41,578 nucleotides of DNA from an uncultured Coriobacteriia bacterium (GCA_903831865.1 CAIKZH010000001.1:1-41578), one strand, 5' to 3'. Positions 8,316-19,036 are shown, counted from the first letter of the stretch. Notes: generated by a model not told the origin, from the sequence alone. A program made the numbers and translations.

Positions 8316-9083
8316 ATGGCCACAGTGGGAGAGACGCTCGCCGCCGAGCGGCGTCGCCAGGGCAAGTCGCTCGCCGATGTGTCCGAGAACACGAAGATCC
8401 GCTCGCGGCTGCTGGACTGCCTCGAGCAGGGACTCTACGACAAGCTTCCCAGCCCCACCTACGTCAAGGGCTACATCCAGAGCTACGCGCACTACCTGGA
8501 GATCCCGGCCGAGCCACTTGTCGAGCAGTATCGTCAGGAGAGCGCGGGGCACCCGAGCGCCGGCTCTCCCGCGGACCGCTACCTCTCCGCGATCCCCGCG
8601 CAGACGCTGGTGCCGTCGCGGGAGGCCCAGCACGCGATCCCGCGCAACATCTGGATCCTCATGGCCGTCGTTCTGCTGGTCGTGATCCTCGGTCTCTGCG
8701 GCCTCACAAGGCTCTTCAGCGGTCCGTCTCCCACGACGACCACTCCGCCGACCCCGTCGGCGGTGACGACGACCGGGTCGCCGGGCGCGAGCGCGACCGT
8801 CGCGACGCCGTCCGTGCAGACCACATCGACGACCGCGGCGGGTAGCTTCACGCTGCGCATCACCATCCGCCAAGGGATGGCATCATGGGTCAAAGCCACG
8901 ATCGACGGCACTCTCGCCAATGACGGCACTCTTCTCGGCGGGGACAGTCGTGAGTACCAGGTGGGCAGCGACGCCGTGCTCGTGATCGGGCAGCCCGGGG
9001 CGGTCCTGGTGACCCGCGACGGCGGCCCGGTGCACGTGCCGTCGACTCCCAACGCCCCGTTCAGGATCGACGCGACGAAGTGA
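8316..9083 (+). CDS. RodZ-like helix-turn-helix membrane protein
   Basis: This is probably a membrane-anchored cytoskeletal/cell-shape factor of the RodZ family. The 255-residue protein starts with a HTH_25-type domain (residues about 1-75: GETLAAERRRQGKSLADVSE and later LPSPTYVKGYIQSYA). One transmembrane helix follows (about 134-156, IWILMAVVLLVVILGLCGL), then a Thr/Ser/Pro-rich linker and a C-terminal beta domain of the DUF4115 type (about 185-255). ATG 8316 is chosen over the track's 8241 because GGACAGG sits 5 nt upstream and the HTH starts at once. No MreB gene is in the window. I leave the symbol empty because RodZ function was not shown for this lineage. Confidence 0.8.
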   Translation: MATVGETLAAERRRQGKSLADVSENTKIRSRLLDCLEQGLYDKLPSPTYVKGYIQSYAHYLEIPAEPLVEQYRQESAGHPSAGSPADRYLSAIPAQTLVPSREAQHAIPRNIWILMAVVLLVVILGLCGLTRLFSGPSPTTTTPPTPSAVTTTGSPGASATVATPSVQTTSTTAAGSFTLRITIRQGMASWVKATIDGTLANDGTLLGGDSREYQVGSDAVLVIGQPGAVLVTRDGGPVHVPSTPNAPFRIDATK

Positions 9084-9135
9084 CCACGCGCGGCCGACTC
9101 AGGCCGCCGCACCACATGACTGGAGGGGATGCACG

Positions 9136-9633
9136 TTGGCGAAGGACGAGAGCTTCGACATCGTGAGCGAGGTCGATATGCAGGAAGTCGATAACGCCGT
9201 GCAGCAGGCCTCGCGGGAGGTGTCGCAGCGGTACGACCTGAAGGACACACGTTCGGAGGTCGACCTCGACAAGCAGGCGGCGACGGTGACGGTCAAGGCG
9301 CCGTCGGACTTCGTGGCCCGCCAGGTGATCGACCTGCTGCACACCAAGCTGGTCCAGCGGAAGGTGGACCTGAAGGCACTCACCTGGGGCAAGATGGAAG
9401 TCGCCGCCGGCTCCACGGTCCGCACCACGGCCTCCATCGTGAACGGCATCGAGGAGACCGTCGCGAAGAGGATCTCGAAAGACATCCGCGACGCGAAGTT
9501 CAAGGTGAAGTCTCAGGTCGAGGGTGAGAAACTCCGCGTGTCCTCGGCGAGCCGTGACGAACTGCAGAAGGTCATCGCGCTTGTCAGGGGCAACGACTAC
9601 GGCATCCCTCTGCAGTTCACGAACCGCCGCTAG
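9136..9633 (+). CDS. yajQ: YajQ family nucleotide-binding protein (DUF520)
   Basis: The 165-residue protein belongs to the YajQ/DUF520 family, two ferredoxin-like folds that bind nucleotides; some members bind cyclic di-GMP and act as effectors. Signatures are SFDIVSEVDMQEVDNAV at the N-terminus and QRYDLKDTRSEV shortly after. The C-terminal VRGNDYGIPLQFTNRR is the classic family ending. The start is TTG 9136, with GGAGGGG (9122-9128) 7 nt upstream. The family's role in this organism is unknown. It is complete and of normal length. Confidence 0.93.
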   Translation: MAKDESFDIVSEVDMQEVDNAVQQASREVSQRYDLKDTRSEVDLDKQAATVTVKAPSDFVARQVIDLLHTKLVQRKVDLKALTWGKMEVAAGSTVRTTASIVNGIEETVAKRISKDIRDAKFKVKSQVEGEKLRVSSASRDELQKVIALVRGNDYGIPLQFTNRR

Positions 9634-9642
9634 CCGCCGAAG

Positions 9643-10962
9643 ATGACCGACAGCCCGCCAGAGCACGCACGGCCCTCGGTGGCGTTCGTCACGCTCGGCT
9701 GCCCCAAGAACGAGGCCGACTCCGATCGGATGGCTGCCTCGCTGTCCGCGACGTTCGAACTCGTCGATGACGTCGAGAGTGCGGACACGGTCGTCGTCAA
9801 CACCTGTGCGTTCATCCAGGAGGCCACGGAGGAGTCGGTCCGGGTCGTCCTCGAACTCGCCCAGGGCTGGAAGACGGAGCGCGCGGATCGCCGGCTCGTT
9901 GTCGCGGGATGCATGCCGTCACGCTACGGCCGCGACCTCAGCGACGCCATGCCCGAGGTCGACATGCTCCTTCCCGTCACCGACGAGGACGGGCTCGCGC
10001 GTTCTCTTGCGGCCCTGGCAGGGGTGCCGCTGGTGAGCGCGCCGACGGACGTCCGGACGCCGGCCCCGGGCGCGTCGGCATACGTGAAGGTGTCCGACGG
10101 CTGCCACCGGGCCTGCACCTACTGCGCCATCCCCGCCATCCGGGGGCCCTATCGATCTCGGACCGCCGACGAGCTCGTCGCGGAGGCCGAGCTCCTCGTC
10201 GGCGGTGGCGCCCGCGAACTCGTGCTGGTGGGGCAGGACGTCTCGGCGTGGGGCCGCGACCTTCCGGGTGACGAGTCACTCTCCACGCTCGTGGGCAGGC
10301 TGGCTGACGTGCAGGGCCTCGCCTGGCTTCGGCTGCTCTACATACAACCGGACGGCATCACTCCGGACCTGCTCGAGGCGATGGCGGCGTCGCCTGTCGT
10401 CTGCCGCTACCTCGACATCCCGATGCAGCACGCCTCGAGACCGGTGCTCGCGGCCATGGGACGCAAGGGACGTGACACGGACTATCTGCGACTTCTCGGA
10501 ACGGTCCGCGCGGCGCTGCCAGGTGTCGCGCTTCGCTCGACGTTCATCGCAGGCTTCCCGGGCGAGACGCGGGCGGACTATGAGCGTCTCCTGAGGTTCG
10601 TGCGAACGGCGAGATTGGACTACACGGGCGTGTTCGCATTCTCGTCCGAGGAAGGGACGGCTGCGGCGAGACTGACGCCGAAGGTCGCCGCGCGCACGGT
10701 CAGGTCCCGCGTGCAGCGCCTTCGGGACCTCTCCGACGAGATCGGGTTCGACCTGGCTGCGTCGCGTATCGGCACTCGAGTGGAGGTCCTGGTCGAGGGC
10801 GTCGACGACGACGGGTACACGGTCGGACGGCATCGCGGGCAGGCGCCCGAGGTCGACGGCGGCGTCCTGCTGCAAGGCGGCGAGGGGATCGCGCCCGGCA
10901 CCATCGTGGACGCCGAGATCGTCGAGGCCCTCGGGTACGACCTTGTCGGAGAGGTGCGTTGA
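9643..10962 (+). CDS. rimO: Ribosomal protein S12 methylthiotransferase RimO
   Basis: This radical-SAM enzyme adds a methylthio group to the conserved aspartate of ribosomal protein S12. The 439-residue protein has an N-terminal MTTase domain with cluster cysteines Cys20 (TLGCPKNEADSD), Cys55 (NTCAF) and Cys90 (VAGC). The radical-SAM motif CHRACTYC (Cys154, 158, 161) and a C-terminal TRAM domain follow. TLGCPKN with NEADSD distinguishes RimO from MiaB, which is encoded separately at 20294. The start is ATG 9643, 9 bp after yajQ; its Shine-Dalgarno is weak. The stop overlaps pgsA (TTGA). Confidence 0.94.
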   Translation: MTDSPPEHARPSVAFVTLGCPKNEADSDRMAASLSATFELVDDVESADTVVVNTCAFIQEATEESVRVVLELAQGWKTERADRRLVVAGCMPSRYGRDLSDAMPEVDMLLPVTDEDGLARSLAALAGVPLVSAPTDVRTPAPGASAYVKVSDGCHRACTYCAIPAIRGPYRSRTADELVAEAELLVGGGARELVLVGQDVSAWGRDLPGDESLSTLVGRLADVQGLAWLRLLYIQPDGITPDLLEAMAASPVVCRYLDIPMQHASRPVLAAMGRKGRDTDYLRLLGTVRAALPGVALRSTFIAGFPGETRADYERLLRFVRTARLDYTGVFAFSSEEGTAAARLTPKVAARTVRSRVQRLRDLSDEIGFDLAASRIGTRVEVLVEGVDDDGYTVGRHRGQAPEVDGGVLLQGGEGIAPGTIVDAEIVEALGYDLVGEVR

Positions 10963-11567
10963 GGTCCGTGCGCAGGCTCGGTCTCGCCAACTGGGTGACG
11001 ATACTTCGGATGACGTTCATCCCGGTGTTCCTTGTGTTCCTGCTCGGTGAGTTCGGCTCAGAACCGGGATGGGTCGCGTGGCGTCCCTGGATCGCGGCGG
11101 CCGTGTTCACGGCGCTTGCGGCCACCGATGCCGTCGACGGCTACCTCGCGAGGTCGCGCAACGAGGTCACCACCTTCGGGAAGTTCATCGACCCGCTCGC
11201 GGACAAGCTTCTGGTGACCGCCGCGCTCGTCGGCCTCGTTCAGCTGGGCAATCTGCCCGGATGGGTGGCCATCGTGATCCTCAGCCGAGAGTTGATCGTG
11301 TCCGGGCTCCGGATGGTCGCCGTCGCTGAAGGGGTCGTGATCGCGGCCTCATCGTGGGGAAAGGTGAAGACCGTCTTCCAGATCATCGCGATCGTGGCAT
11401 TCATCCTCATGGCCGCTCCGATCATCCCGGCCGCGTTGCTCCCGCAGGTGCGGTTCGTTGCCTGGACGATCATGGCCGCCGCACTCGTGCTCACCGCCGT
11501 GTCGGCCGTGCAGTACTTCTACCACGCGCGCGAAGTGATCGCGGGGCCGTGGAGCTCCTCCGCATGA
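10959..11567 (+). CDS. pgsA: CDP-diacylglycerol--glycerol-3-phosphate 3-phosphatidyltransferase
   Basis: This membrane enzyme makes phosphatidylglycerophosphate, the precursor of phosphatidylglycerol and cardiolipin. The 202-residue protein has about five or six hydrophobic helices. It holds the full CDP-alcohol phosphotransferase motif D-x2-DG-x2-AR-x8-G-x3-D-x3-D at residues 57-82 (DAVDGYLAR ... GKFIDPLADK). The TTG start overlaps the rimO stop as TTGA, with GAGAGG upstream; GTG 10968 is an alternative start. The GKFIDPLADK form is typical of PgsA, although other CDP-alcohol transferases share the motif. The rimO-pgsA-cinA order fits one operon. Confidence 0.9.
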   Translation: MRSVRRLGLANWVTILRMTFIPVFLVFLLGEFGSEPGWVAWRPWIAAAVFTALAATDAVDGYLARSRNEVTTFGKFIDPLADKLLVTAALVGLVQLGNLPGWVAIVILSRELIVSGLRMVAVAEGVVIAASSWGKVKTVFQIIAIVAFILMAAPIIPAALLPQVRFVAWTIMAAALVLTAVSAVQYFYHAREVIAGPWSSSA

Positions 11568-11598
11568 GGCGGATATTCTCGAGTCTTGGAGGCGCCTG

Positions 11599-12822
11599 AT
11601 GAGCGGACGCATCGCGGCCATCGTCACGGTGGGAACGGAGCTCGTGCGTGGCCTCTCAGTGGACACCAACACCGCGGAGATCGCGCATGCCCTGCGGCGC
11701 GCGGGCATCGACGTCCTCGAAGCGGTGACGGTCGGCGATGACGAGGGCCTCCTCGCGCCGCTTCTGAGGCGCTGCGCCGAAGAGTACGACGTGGTGGTCG
11801 TCACCGGCGGACTCGGGCCGACGCACGACGACATCACGCGCGCGGCCGCCTCCTCGGGACTCGGGCTTCCTCTGGTTCGAGACGAACGCCTGGTCGAGGG
11901 CCTGCGTGGGGCGGCTGCCAGGCAGACCGACCGACGCGCGGCCCGGCAGGCCTACCTGCAGGCCGACGTCTTAGGTGGTGCGCGCGTGTTGCCCGCGGTG
12001 AAGGGCACAGCGCCGGGTCAGGTGGTCCGGACGGCGCGTGGCAGCCTCGTCCTGCTGCCGGGGCCGCCGCGCGAGATGAGACCGATGCTCGACGTGCTCA
12101 GCGCGGAGTGGGGGAGCGGCCATGCCGAGCCCGCGACGCTGCGCTGCCACGGGCTGTCGGAGTCCGATGTCCAGATGGTCGCGCAGGACGTCCTGGCCGG
12201 TCGCGAGGACATCGAGCTCACGGTGTTGGCCAGGCCGGGCGACGTGCGCCTCGTGCTGTTCGACCGGGGGGCCGGCGCCTCGAGCGTGGAGGCCGCCGCC
12301 GCGGCCATCGCCGACCGTCTGGGCGAGTCCTGCTACTCTCGCGACGGCTCCTCCCTGGCAGAGGTCGTGTTGAGGCTGGCACGCGCAGGGCGATTCCACA
12401 TCGCTACCGCCGAGTCGTGCACCGGAGGGATGCTCGGTGGGGCGATCACCGACGTTCCCGGCGCGTCGGAGTCCTACGCCGGTGGGGTCGTGGCCTACTC
12501 GGACGCCGCCAAGTCGTCGCTGCTCGGTGTCGATCCGAAGTCGCTGGAGGAGCAGGGGGCCGTGTCGGGACCCGTCGCCGCAGCGATGGCCACAGGCGCG
12601 CGCGACGCGCTGGCGGCCGACTTCGCGGTGTCGGTGACCGGGATCGCCGGCCCAGGAGGCGGCAGCGCGGACAAGCCGACGGGCACGGTGTGGTTCGGGA
12701 TGGCCGCGCCCGACGGGGTACGGACAGACCTTCGCCACTTCCCGGGTGATCGCGACGTCGTCCGCACACGGGCTGTGGCCGCAGCTCTCGACCTGCTGCG
12801 GCTCGCCCTCCTGCACGCCTGA
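11599..12822 (+). CDS. cinA: CinA family protein (N-terminal molybdopterin-binding-like domain plus C-terminal PncC-type amidase)
   Basis: CinA proteins couple a molybdopterin-binding-like (COG1058) domain to a nicotinamide-nucleotide amidohydrolase domain (COG1546), and act in NMN/ADP-ribose salvage or, in competent bacteria, with RecA. The 407-residue protein shows VTVGTELVRGLSVDTNT at the N-terminus and VVTGGLGPTHDD near 70. The amidase signature AESCTGGMLGGAIT lies near 270, with VTGIAGPGGGS near 350. Both domains appear intact. ATG 11599 has GGAGG (11587-11591) upstream. Its place just ahead of recA (one gene between) repeats the widespread cinA-recA linkage. Confidence 0.92.
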   Translation: MSGRIAAIVTVGTELVRGLSVDTNTAEIAHALRRAGIDVLEAVTVGDDEGLLAPLLRRCAEEYDVVVVTGGLGPTHDDITRAAASSGLGLPLVRDERLVEGLRGAAARQTDRRAARQAYLQADVLGGARVLPAVKGTAPGQVVRTARGSLVLLPGPPREMRPMLDVLSAEWGSGHAEPATLRCHGLSESDVQMVAQDVLAGREDIELTVLARPGDVRLVLFDRGAGASSVEAAAAAIADRLGESCYSRDGSSLAEVVLRLARAGRFHIATAESCTGGMLGGAITDVPGASESYAGGVVAYSDAAKSSLLGVDPKSLEEQGAVSGPVAAAMATGARDALAADFAVSVTGIAGPGGGSADKPTGTVWFGMAAPDGVRTDLRHFPGDRDVVRTRAVAAALDLLRLALLHA

Positions 12823-12824
12823 GG

Positions 12825-13442
12825 ATGCCTGACCGGGTCTTTCTCGCGATCGACATGCCTGAGGGCGCGAGACGGCTACTGAGCGCGCTCCAGAGCGTCT
12901 TGCGAGAGTCGGACCCGCGGTGGCTCGACGAGAAGTGGGTGCGCCCCGACCTCTTCCATGTGACGGTGCGCTTCATCGGGAGGCTCGAGGACGACGACGT
13001 GAGGCGGCTCCTCGCTGCGTTGGAGCGACCGCTCGCTCGGCTGAGCCCCTTCCGCCTCGAGTTGCGGGGCGTGCGAGCCGTTCCTAGCCCAGGGCGCGCC
13101 GCCATGGTCTGGGCGACCCTCGCAGCGGAGCGCGAGTCCCTGAGCGCCTTGGCCTCGCATGTCGAGGAGACGCTCTCGAGCGTCCTCGGGCCAAGCGAGC
13201 CTCGTCCGCACGGATTCCGTCCACACGTGACGCTTGTGAGAGCGAGAAGGCCCCACGTCCTCGCGGCCGACGCGGTGGACGCCGCCGAGACGCTGTTGGC
13301 CGACGCCGGTAAGGATCCGGACCGCATCGTGTCAGTGCGCTCACTTACTCTCTACTCGAGCACACTTGGACGTGGCGGACCCACGTACGAACGCATTGGC
13401 GAGGTCATGCTGGGACCGACCGGGCCACAAGGTGCTGATTGA
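12825..13442 (+). CDS. thpR: RNA 2',3'-cyclic phosphodiesterase / 2'-5' RNA ligase family
   Basis: This two-histidine (2H) phosphoesterase hydrolyses RNA 2',3'-cyclic phosphates and in some species has 2'-5' ligase activity. Both catalytic motifs are visible in the 205-residue protein: HVTVRF at 45-50 and HVTLVR at 134-139. The N-terminus RVFLAIDMP matches the family. ATG 12825 is 2 bp after the cinA stop, so it is likely cotranscribed with cinA. Its stop codon overlaps the -35 element of the recA promoter (13439-13444). Confidence 0.9.
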   Translation: MPDRVFLAIDMPEGARRLLSALQSVLRESDPRWLDEKWVRPDLFHVTVRFIGRLEDDDVRRLLAALERPLARLSPFRLELRGVRAVPSPGRAAMVWATLAAERESLSALASHVEETLSSVLGPSEPRPHGFRPHVTLVRARRPHVLAADAVDAAETLLADAGKDPDRIVSVRSLTLYSSTLGRGGPTYERIGEVMLGPTGPQGAD

Positions 13443-13467
13443 CTACGAACATACGTTCGTGTACGGT
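13439..13467 (+). promoter_or_regulatory. recA promoter with embedded LexA (SOS) box
   Basis: TTGACT (13439-13444), a 17-nt spacer and TACGGT (13462-13467) form a good sigma-70-type promoter. The spacer contains CGAACATACGTTCG (13446-13459), a perfect CGAAC-N4-GTTCG LexA operator of the Gram-positive/actinobacterial type. LexA bound here would block RNA polymerase, so recA should be SOS-inducible. The -35 overlaps the thpR stop codon. Confidence 0.88.
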
Positions 13468-13525
13468 CAGACGGTGGTGATGCGGCCCTGGCGGCCACGT
13501 CCCGAGGCGGATAGGGAGCGTGCGC

Positions 13526-14623
<1,098 letters not shown>

Positions 14624-14642
14624 CAGTGGAAGGGCGGGCGCC

Positions 14643-15317
14643 TTGGCACTCGTGACGGAGGTGGTTGCTCCATACCGCGGCTGCCGCCGGAGGGATGTCT
14701 GGGTCGACGGCGTGCTGTGGCGGACGACGTCATCCGACGTCGTTCGCGCCGTGGGGGTGCGCAAGGGACTCGAGCGAAGTGACGAGTCCCTCACCGGCGC
14801 GATCGACGAGGAGGAGCCGGTCCAGGCCCGTGCCCGCGCGTTCCGACTCCTCGCGTATCGCGAGCGCTCCAACGCCGAACTGCGCGACCGGCTCGTCGCC
14901 GACGGCTACCCCGCGTCCGTCGCCCTCGCAGTGGTGGACGAACTCCAGGCCTCCGGGCTCGTGGATGACGCACGCTACACGGAGGTGGCCGCACGCACTC
15001 TAGTGGATACCCGACGGTTCGGTCGCGAGCGAGCAAGGCGTGAGCTGATCGCAAAGGGCGTGGACGAGGACAGCGCGCGTGAAGCGCTCGACGCCGCCCT
15101 GACGCCGGAGGTGGAAGCGGAGCGAGCACTCTTCGAGGCCCGCTCGCTTGCCGCGCGGCCGGCGGCATCTTTCGAGAAGATCGCCGGACGTCTCACCCAC
15201 AAGGGCTACTCGGCGTCGCTGGCGGTGGCCGCCGCGCGTCGAGCACTCGACGAGGCCGCTGACGTGCGCGATGGCGGCCTCGTCGGCGATTGCGATGGGC
15301 CCGCTGACCTGCAGTAA
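14643..15317 (+). CDS. recX: Regulatory protein RecX
   Basis: RecX binds RecA filaments and modulates (usually limits) their activity. The protein has about 224 residues. Its N-terminal beta segment VTEVVAPYRGCRRRDVWVDG is followed by tandem three-helix RecX repeats (about residues 65-205: FRLLAYRERSNAELRDRL, then GLVDDARYTE and RFGRERARRELIAKGV). The track ORF begins inside recA. I prefer TTG 14643 with GGAAGGG 8 nt upstream; GTG 14652 is the alternative. It lies 19 bp after recA and is probably SOS co-induced by readthrough. Confidence 0.87.
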   Translation: MALVTEVVAPYRGCRRRDVWVDGVLWRTTSSDVVRAVGVRKGLERSDESLTGAIDEEEPVQARARAFRLLAYRERSNAELRDRLVADGYPASVALAVVDELQASGLVDDARYTEVAARTLVDTRRFGRERARRELIAKGVDEDSAREALDAALTPEVEAERALFEARSLAARPAASFEKIAGRLTHKGYSASLAVAAARRALDEAADVRDGGLVGDCDGPADLQ

Positions 15318-15355
15318 TCCTTCGTTCGCGGTCGGCCGGCCCGCCATGCGACTCC

Positions 15356-15385
15356 TTGACCCGGCATGCGCCGGCACCGTATCCT
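15356..15385 (+). promoter_or_regulatory. Promoter of the rny leader
   Basis: TTGACC (15356-15361), an 18-nt spacer and TATCCT (15380-15385) form a convincing promoter just after recX. Transcription would begin near 15392, leaving a leader of about 280 nt before the rny start at 15670. Confidence 0.65.
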
Positions 15386-15391
15386 GTCACC

Positions 15392-15669
15392 GGCAGAAGT
15401 GATCTCACCGCGCTTCGCGGCGCGGTGTGTACGTGGGATGGACGGCCCGAGCGCTCTGACGCTGGGCGTTCGGCGTGGTCGCGGCACCACATGGTGCTGT
15501 GATTCCACATACTCGGAGCATCGCCTTTGCCGGACGTCGGGTCGTCCGGCTCGTCGGCGTTCACGATGTTGCGCAGAGCAACGAGTGAACGGAAGGCGGC
15601 AGGTCCCCGCGTCGCACGCGAAATGGCGACTAAGGACGCAGCGCCGTGCGTCCGGAGGGAGGGATCGGC
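15392..15669 (+). promoter_or_regulatory. Long structured 5' leader of rny (no gene seen)
   Basis: The 352-bp recX-rny gap holds no convincing gene; the track ORF 15366-16178 is a shadow of rny in another frame. It contains perfect hairpins: GCCGGACG-TCGGGT-CGTCCGGC (15529-15550, 8-bp stem) and GGACGCA-GCGCCG-TGCGTCC (15634-15653, 7-bp stem). The second ends directly before the GGAGGGAGGGA ribosome-binding region. A smaller CCGCG-CTT-CGCGG stem lies near 15408. The position suggests control of RNase Y translation or mRNA stability, possibly autoregulation as known for E. coli rne, but this is inference. Confidence 0.5.
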
Positions 15670-17211
<1,542 letters not shown>

Positions 17212-17220
17212 CACCGAGCC

Positions 17221-17802
17221 ATGGCTGTGGAACCTGAAGGAGACGAGCGGCGCGAATGCGCCGCTCGTCCTGACTCCGGGCTCTCAGGGAGCGCACCTGT
17301 CCACGACGTGGCCTGCCTGCCGGATGATCGCCTGGACCTCGTGATAGAGGTCGCGCACGCGTCGGACCTCGCAGACGCCCTGGCCGTGCAGCACGCCGCC
17401 TTCGGGCGCGTCGCGCGGATGTTCGGCATCCCTCCCGAGAACCTGAGCGCGGTACGGGAGACGCTGCAGGACCTGCGTGCCCTCCGCGAGGCCGGAGCGA
17501 CGATCCTTGTCGCTCGCCTGGGGGATCGCGTCGTGGGCACTGTGAGGGCAACGGCCCGTGTCGACGGCACCGTCGACGTCGGCCGTCTTGCCGTGGTCGC
17601 GGACGCGCTGCGCCGCGGTGTGGGGCGCTCGCTCATGTGCGCCGTCGAGGACCGGTTCCCCGAGGCGAGACGGTTCGAGCTGTTCACGGGTGCCGAGGCG
17701 ACGGTACCGCTCGCCCTCTATCGCTCCATGGGCTACCGGGTGATCCGCACGGAGCCCGGCGACGCCGTCCCCATCGTCTGGCTCGCGAAGGACCGCACGT
17801 GA
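17221..17802 (+). CDS. GNAT family N-acetyltransferase (start uncertain)
   Basis: This is a probable acetyl-CoA-dependent N-acetyltransferase of unknown substrate. The fold seems to start near residue 41 (VIEVAHASDLADALAVQHAAF). The acetyl-CoA-binding motif A appears as GRLAVVADALRRGVGRSLM (about 120-138), followed by the late strand LALYRSMGYRVI. The first 40 residues do not look like GNAT sequence and are partly encoded by the terminator hairpin. Start codons GTG 17308 or GTG 17341 are therefore plausible, although neither has a strong Shine-Dalgarno. ATG 17221 is 9 bp after rny. It sits between rny and the GHKL ATPase gene. Confidence 0.72.
   Translation: MAVEPEGDERRECAARPDSGLSGSAPVHDVACLPDDRLDLVIEVAHASDLADALAVQHAAFGRVARMFGIPPENLSAVRETLQDLRALREAGATILVARLGDRVVGTVRATARVDGTVDVGRLAVVADALRRGVGRSLMCAVEDRFPEARRFELFTGAEATVPLALYRSMGYRVIRTEPGDAVPIVWLAKDRT
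17242..17269 (+). terminator. Terminator-like hairpin after rny
   Basis: GACGAGCGGCG-CGAATG-CGCCGCTCGTC is a perfect 11-bp stem with a 6-nt loop, 30 nt after the rny stop. There is no U-tract, as usual for GC-rich actinobacterial terminators. It overlaps the N-terminal part of the GNAT ORF as given in the track. Confidence 0.6.
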
Positions 17803-17857
17803 GCAGCGCGACTCACGTCTCGATGACGTCCGTCTACCGCGGTGCCGCGCGCCCGGC

Positions 17858-17863
17858 TACACT
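17858..17863 (+). promoter_or_regulatory. -10 element for a leaderless GHKL ATPase transcript
   Basis: TACACT ends 6 nt before the ATG at 17870, so transcription should start at or next to the start codon. No Shine-Dalgarno is present, which fits a leaderless mRNA of the kind common in Actinobacteria. Confidence 0.55.
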
Positions 17864-17869
17864 CCTCGC

Positions 17870-18946
17870 ATGACTCCCGACGACTCTCTCCTCGACTTCG
17901 TGACCGCCGTCTCGGGCGATCAGTACGTCAAGGTCGAGGAGAATCTGGGCGACGGCTTCGTCCGCCTGAAGGTCTCCGAGGCTGAGAGGCGACAGGCGAA
18001 ACACGACATCCGCTCTGTGGAGGACGTCGTCGTCGAACTGCTCCGCAATTCCCGGGACGCGCATGCGCGCCGGATCTGGGTGGCCAGCAGCCGCGAAGGA
18101 GACACCCGCACGCTCACTGTGATAGACGACGGGGTGGGTGTCCCGCCCACGATGCGTGAGCGCATCTTCGAACCTCGCGTGACCAGCAAGCTCGAGACGA
18201 TGGTCGTGGACCGCTGGGGGGTGCACGGGCGGGGGATGGCGCTCTTCTCCGTCAAGAGCAACGTCGAGGAGGCGCGGATCGTCGCGTCGGATGTCCACAA
18301 GGGGTGCTCCGTCGTCGTCGTTGCCGCCACCGCCTCACTCCCCGAGCGAGCGGACCAGTCCAGGTGGCCTTCGGTGGAGCGCGACGAGACCGGCCGCCTG
18401 CGCGTAGGGACGGGGCCCCACAACATCGTGAGGCGCGTCGTGGAGTTCGCGCTGGAGCATCTGGACGTCGACGTCTTCAGCGGTACGCCGACCGAGGTGC
18501 TGGCTTCGCTGACGGCCGGCGCGCGCTCATCGCTCGACTCGCGCCAGCTTCTCTTCTGTGACGATCCGTCGGCGGTCGCTGTGTGGCAGCGTCCCGCGCT
18601 GGCGGGAGACGCCAACGACCTTGTCTCACTCGCAGGCGACATCGGTCTGCAGATCTCCGAGCGGACCGCGCACCGGGTGATAGCGGGGGAGATCGCGTCA
18701 CTCTCGAGTGTTCACGACCTCGTCGACGCTTCTCTGGTCGAAAGTGCTGACCGCCGTCCGGACATCTACAGGGATCGCCGGGGACTCCAGCTGCACTCTC
18801 GGGACGTGGCCGAGTTCCAGCGCCGGCTCGAGGACGCCTTCGACGTCGTGGGGGAGCGCTACTACCTGCACCTGGAAGGCGAGCCCAAGGTCAGGGTCGG
18901 ACGCGACTGCGTGACGGTACGTTTCAATGTCGCCAAGGACGACTGA
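17870..18946 (+). CDS. Stand-alone GHKL-type ATP-binding protein of unknown function
   Basis: The 358-residue protein has a histidine-kinase-like GHKL ATPase domain near the N-terminus. The N box is VVVELLRNSRDAHA (about 52-65), the G1 box is VIDDGVGVP (about 84-92), an F-box-like IFEPRVTSK follows, and the G2 box is GVHGRGMALFSV (about 116-127). Only about 45 residues precede the N box, so there is no dimerisation/phosphoacceptor domain, no sensor and no transmembrane segment. It cannot be a classical sensor kinase. The C-terminal 200 residues match nothing I recognise. Neighbours are a GNAT protein and spoVS. It probably has its own leaderless promoter. A link to SpoVS or development is speculation from position. 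Confidence 0.75.
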   Translation: MTPDDSLLDFVTAVSGDQYVKVEENLGDGFVRLKVSEAERRQAKHDIRSVEDVVVELLRNSRDAHARRIWVASSREGDTRTLTVIDDGVGVPPTMRERIFEPRVTSKLETMVVDRWGVHGRGMALFSVKSNVEEARIVASDVHKGCSVVVVAATASLPERADQSRWPSVERDETGRLRVGTGPHNIVRRVVEFALEHLDVDVFSGTPTEVLASLTAGARSSLDSRQLLFCDDPSAVAVWQRPALAGDANDLVSLAGDIGLQISERTAHRVIAGEIASLSSVHDLVDASLVESADRRPDIYRDRRGLQLHSRDVAEFQRRLEDAFDVVGERYYLHLEGEPKVRVGRDCVTVRFNVAKDD

Positions 18947-18990
18947 CCCATTGGGCTTCGGGCGGGCGTTGCCCGTGGAGCGCCCGACGC

Positions 18991-19008
18991 GCGGGCTCAC
19001 CTGCCCGC
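18991..19008 (+). terminator. Possible terminator after the GHKL ATPase gene
   Basis: GCGGGC-TCACCT-GCCCGC is a 6-bp perfect stem, preceded by a second imperfect repeat TCGGGCG/CGCCCGA (18958-18987). There is no U-tract. It lies between the ATPase stop and the -10 of spoVS. Confidence 0.35.
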
Positions 19009-19036
19009 CGACCCCGTCGGATCCGGCGCTGTGAGG

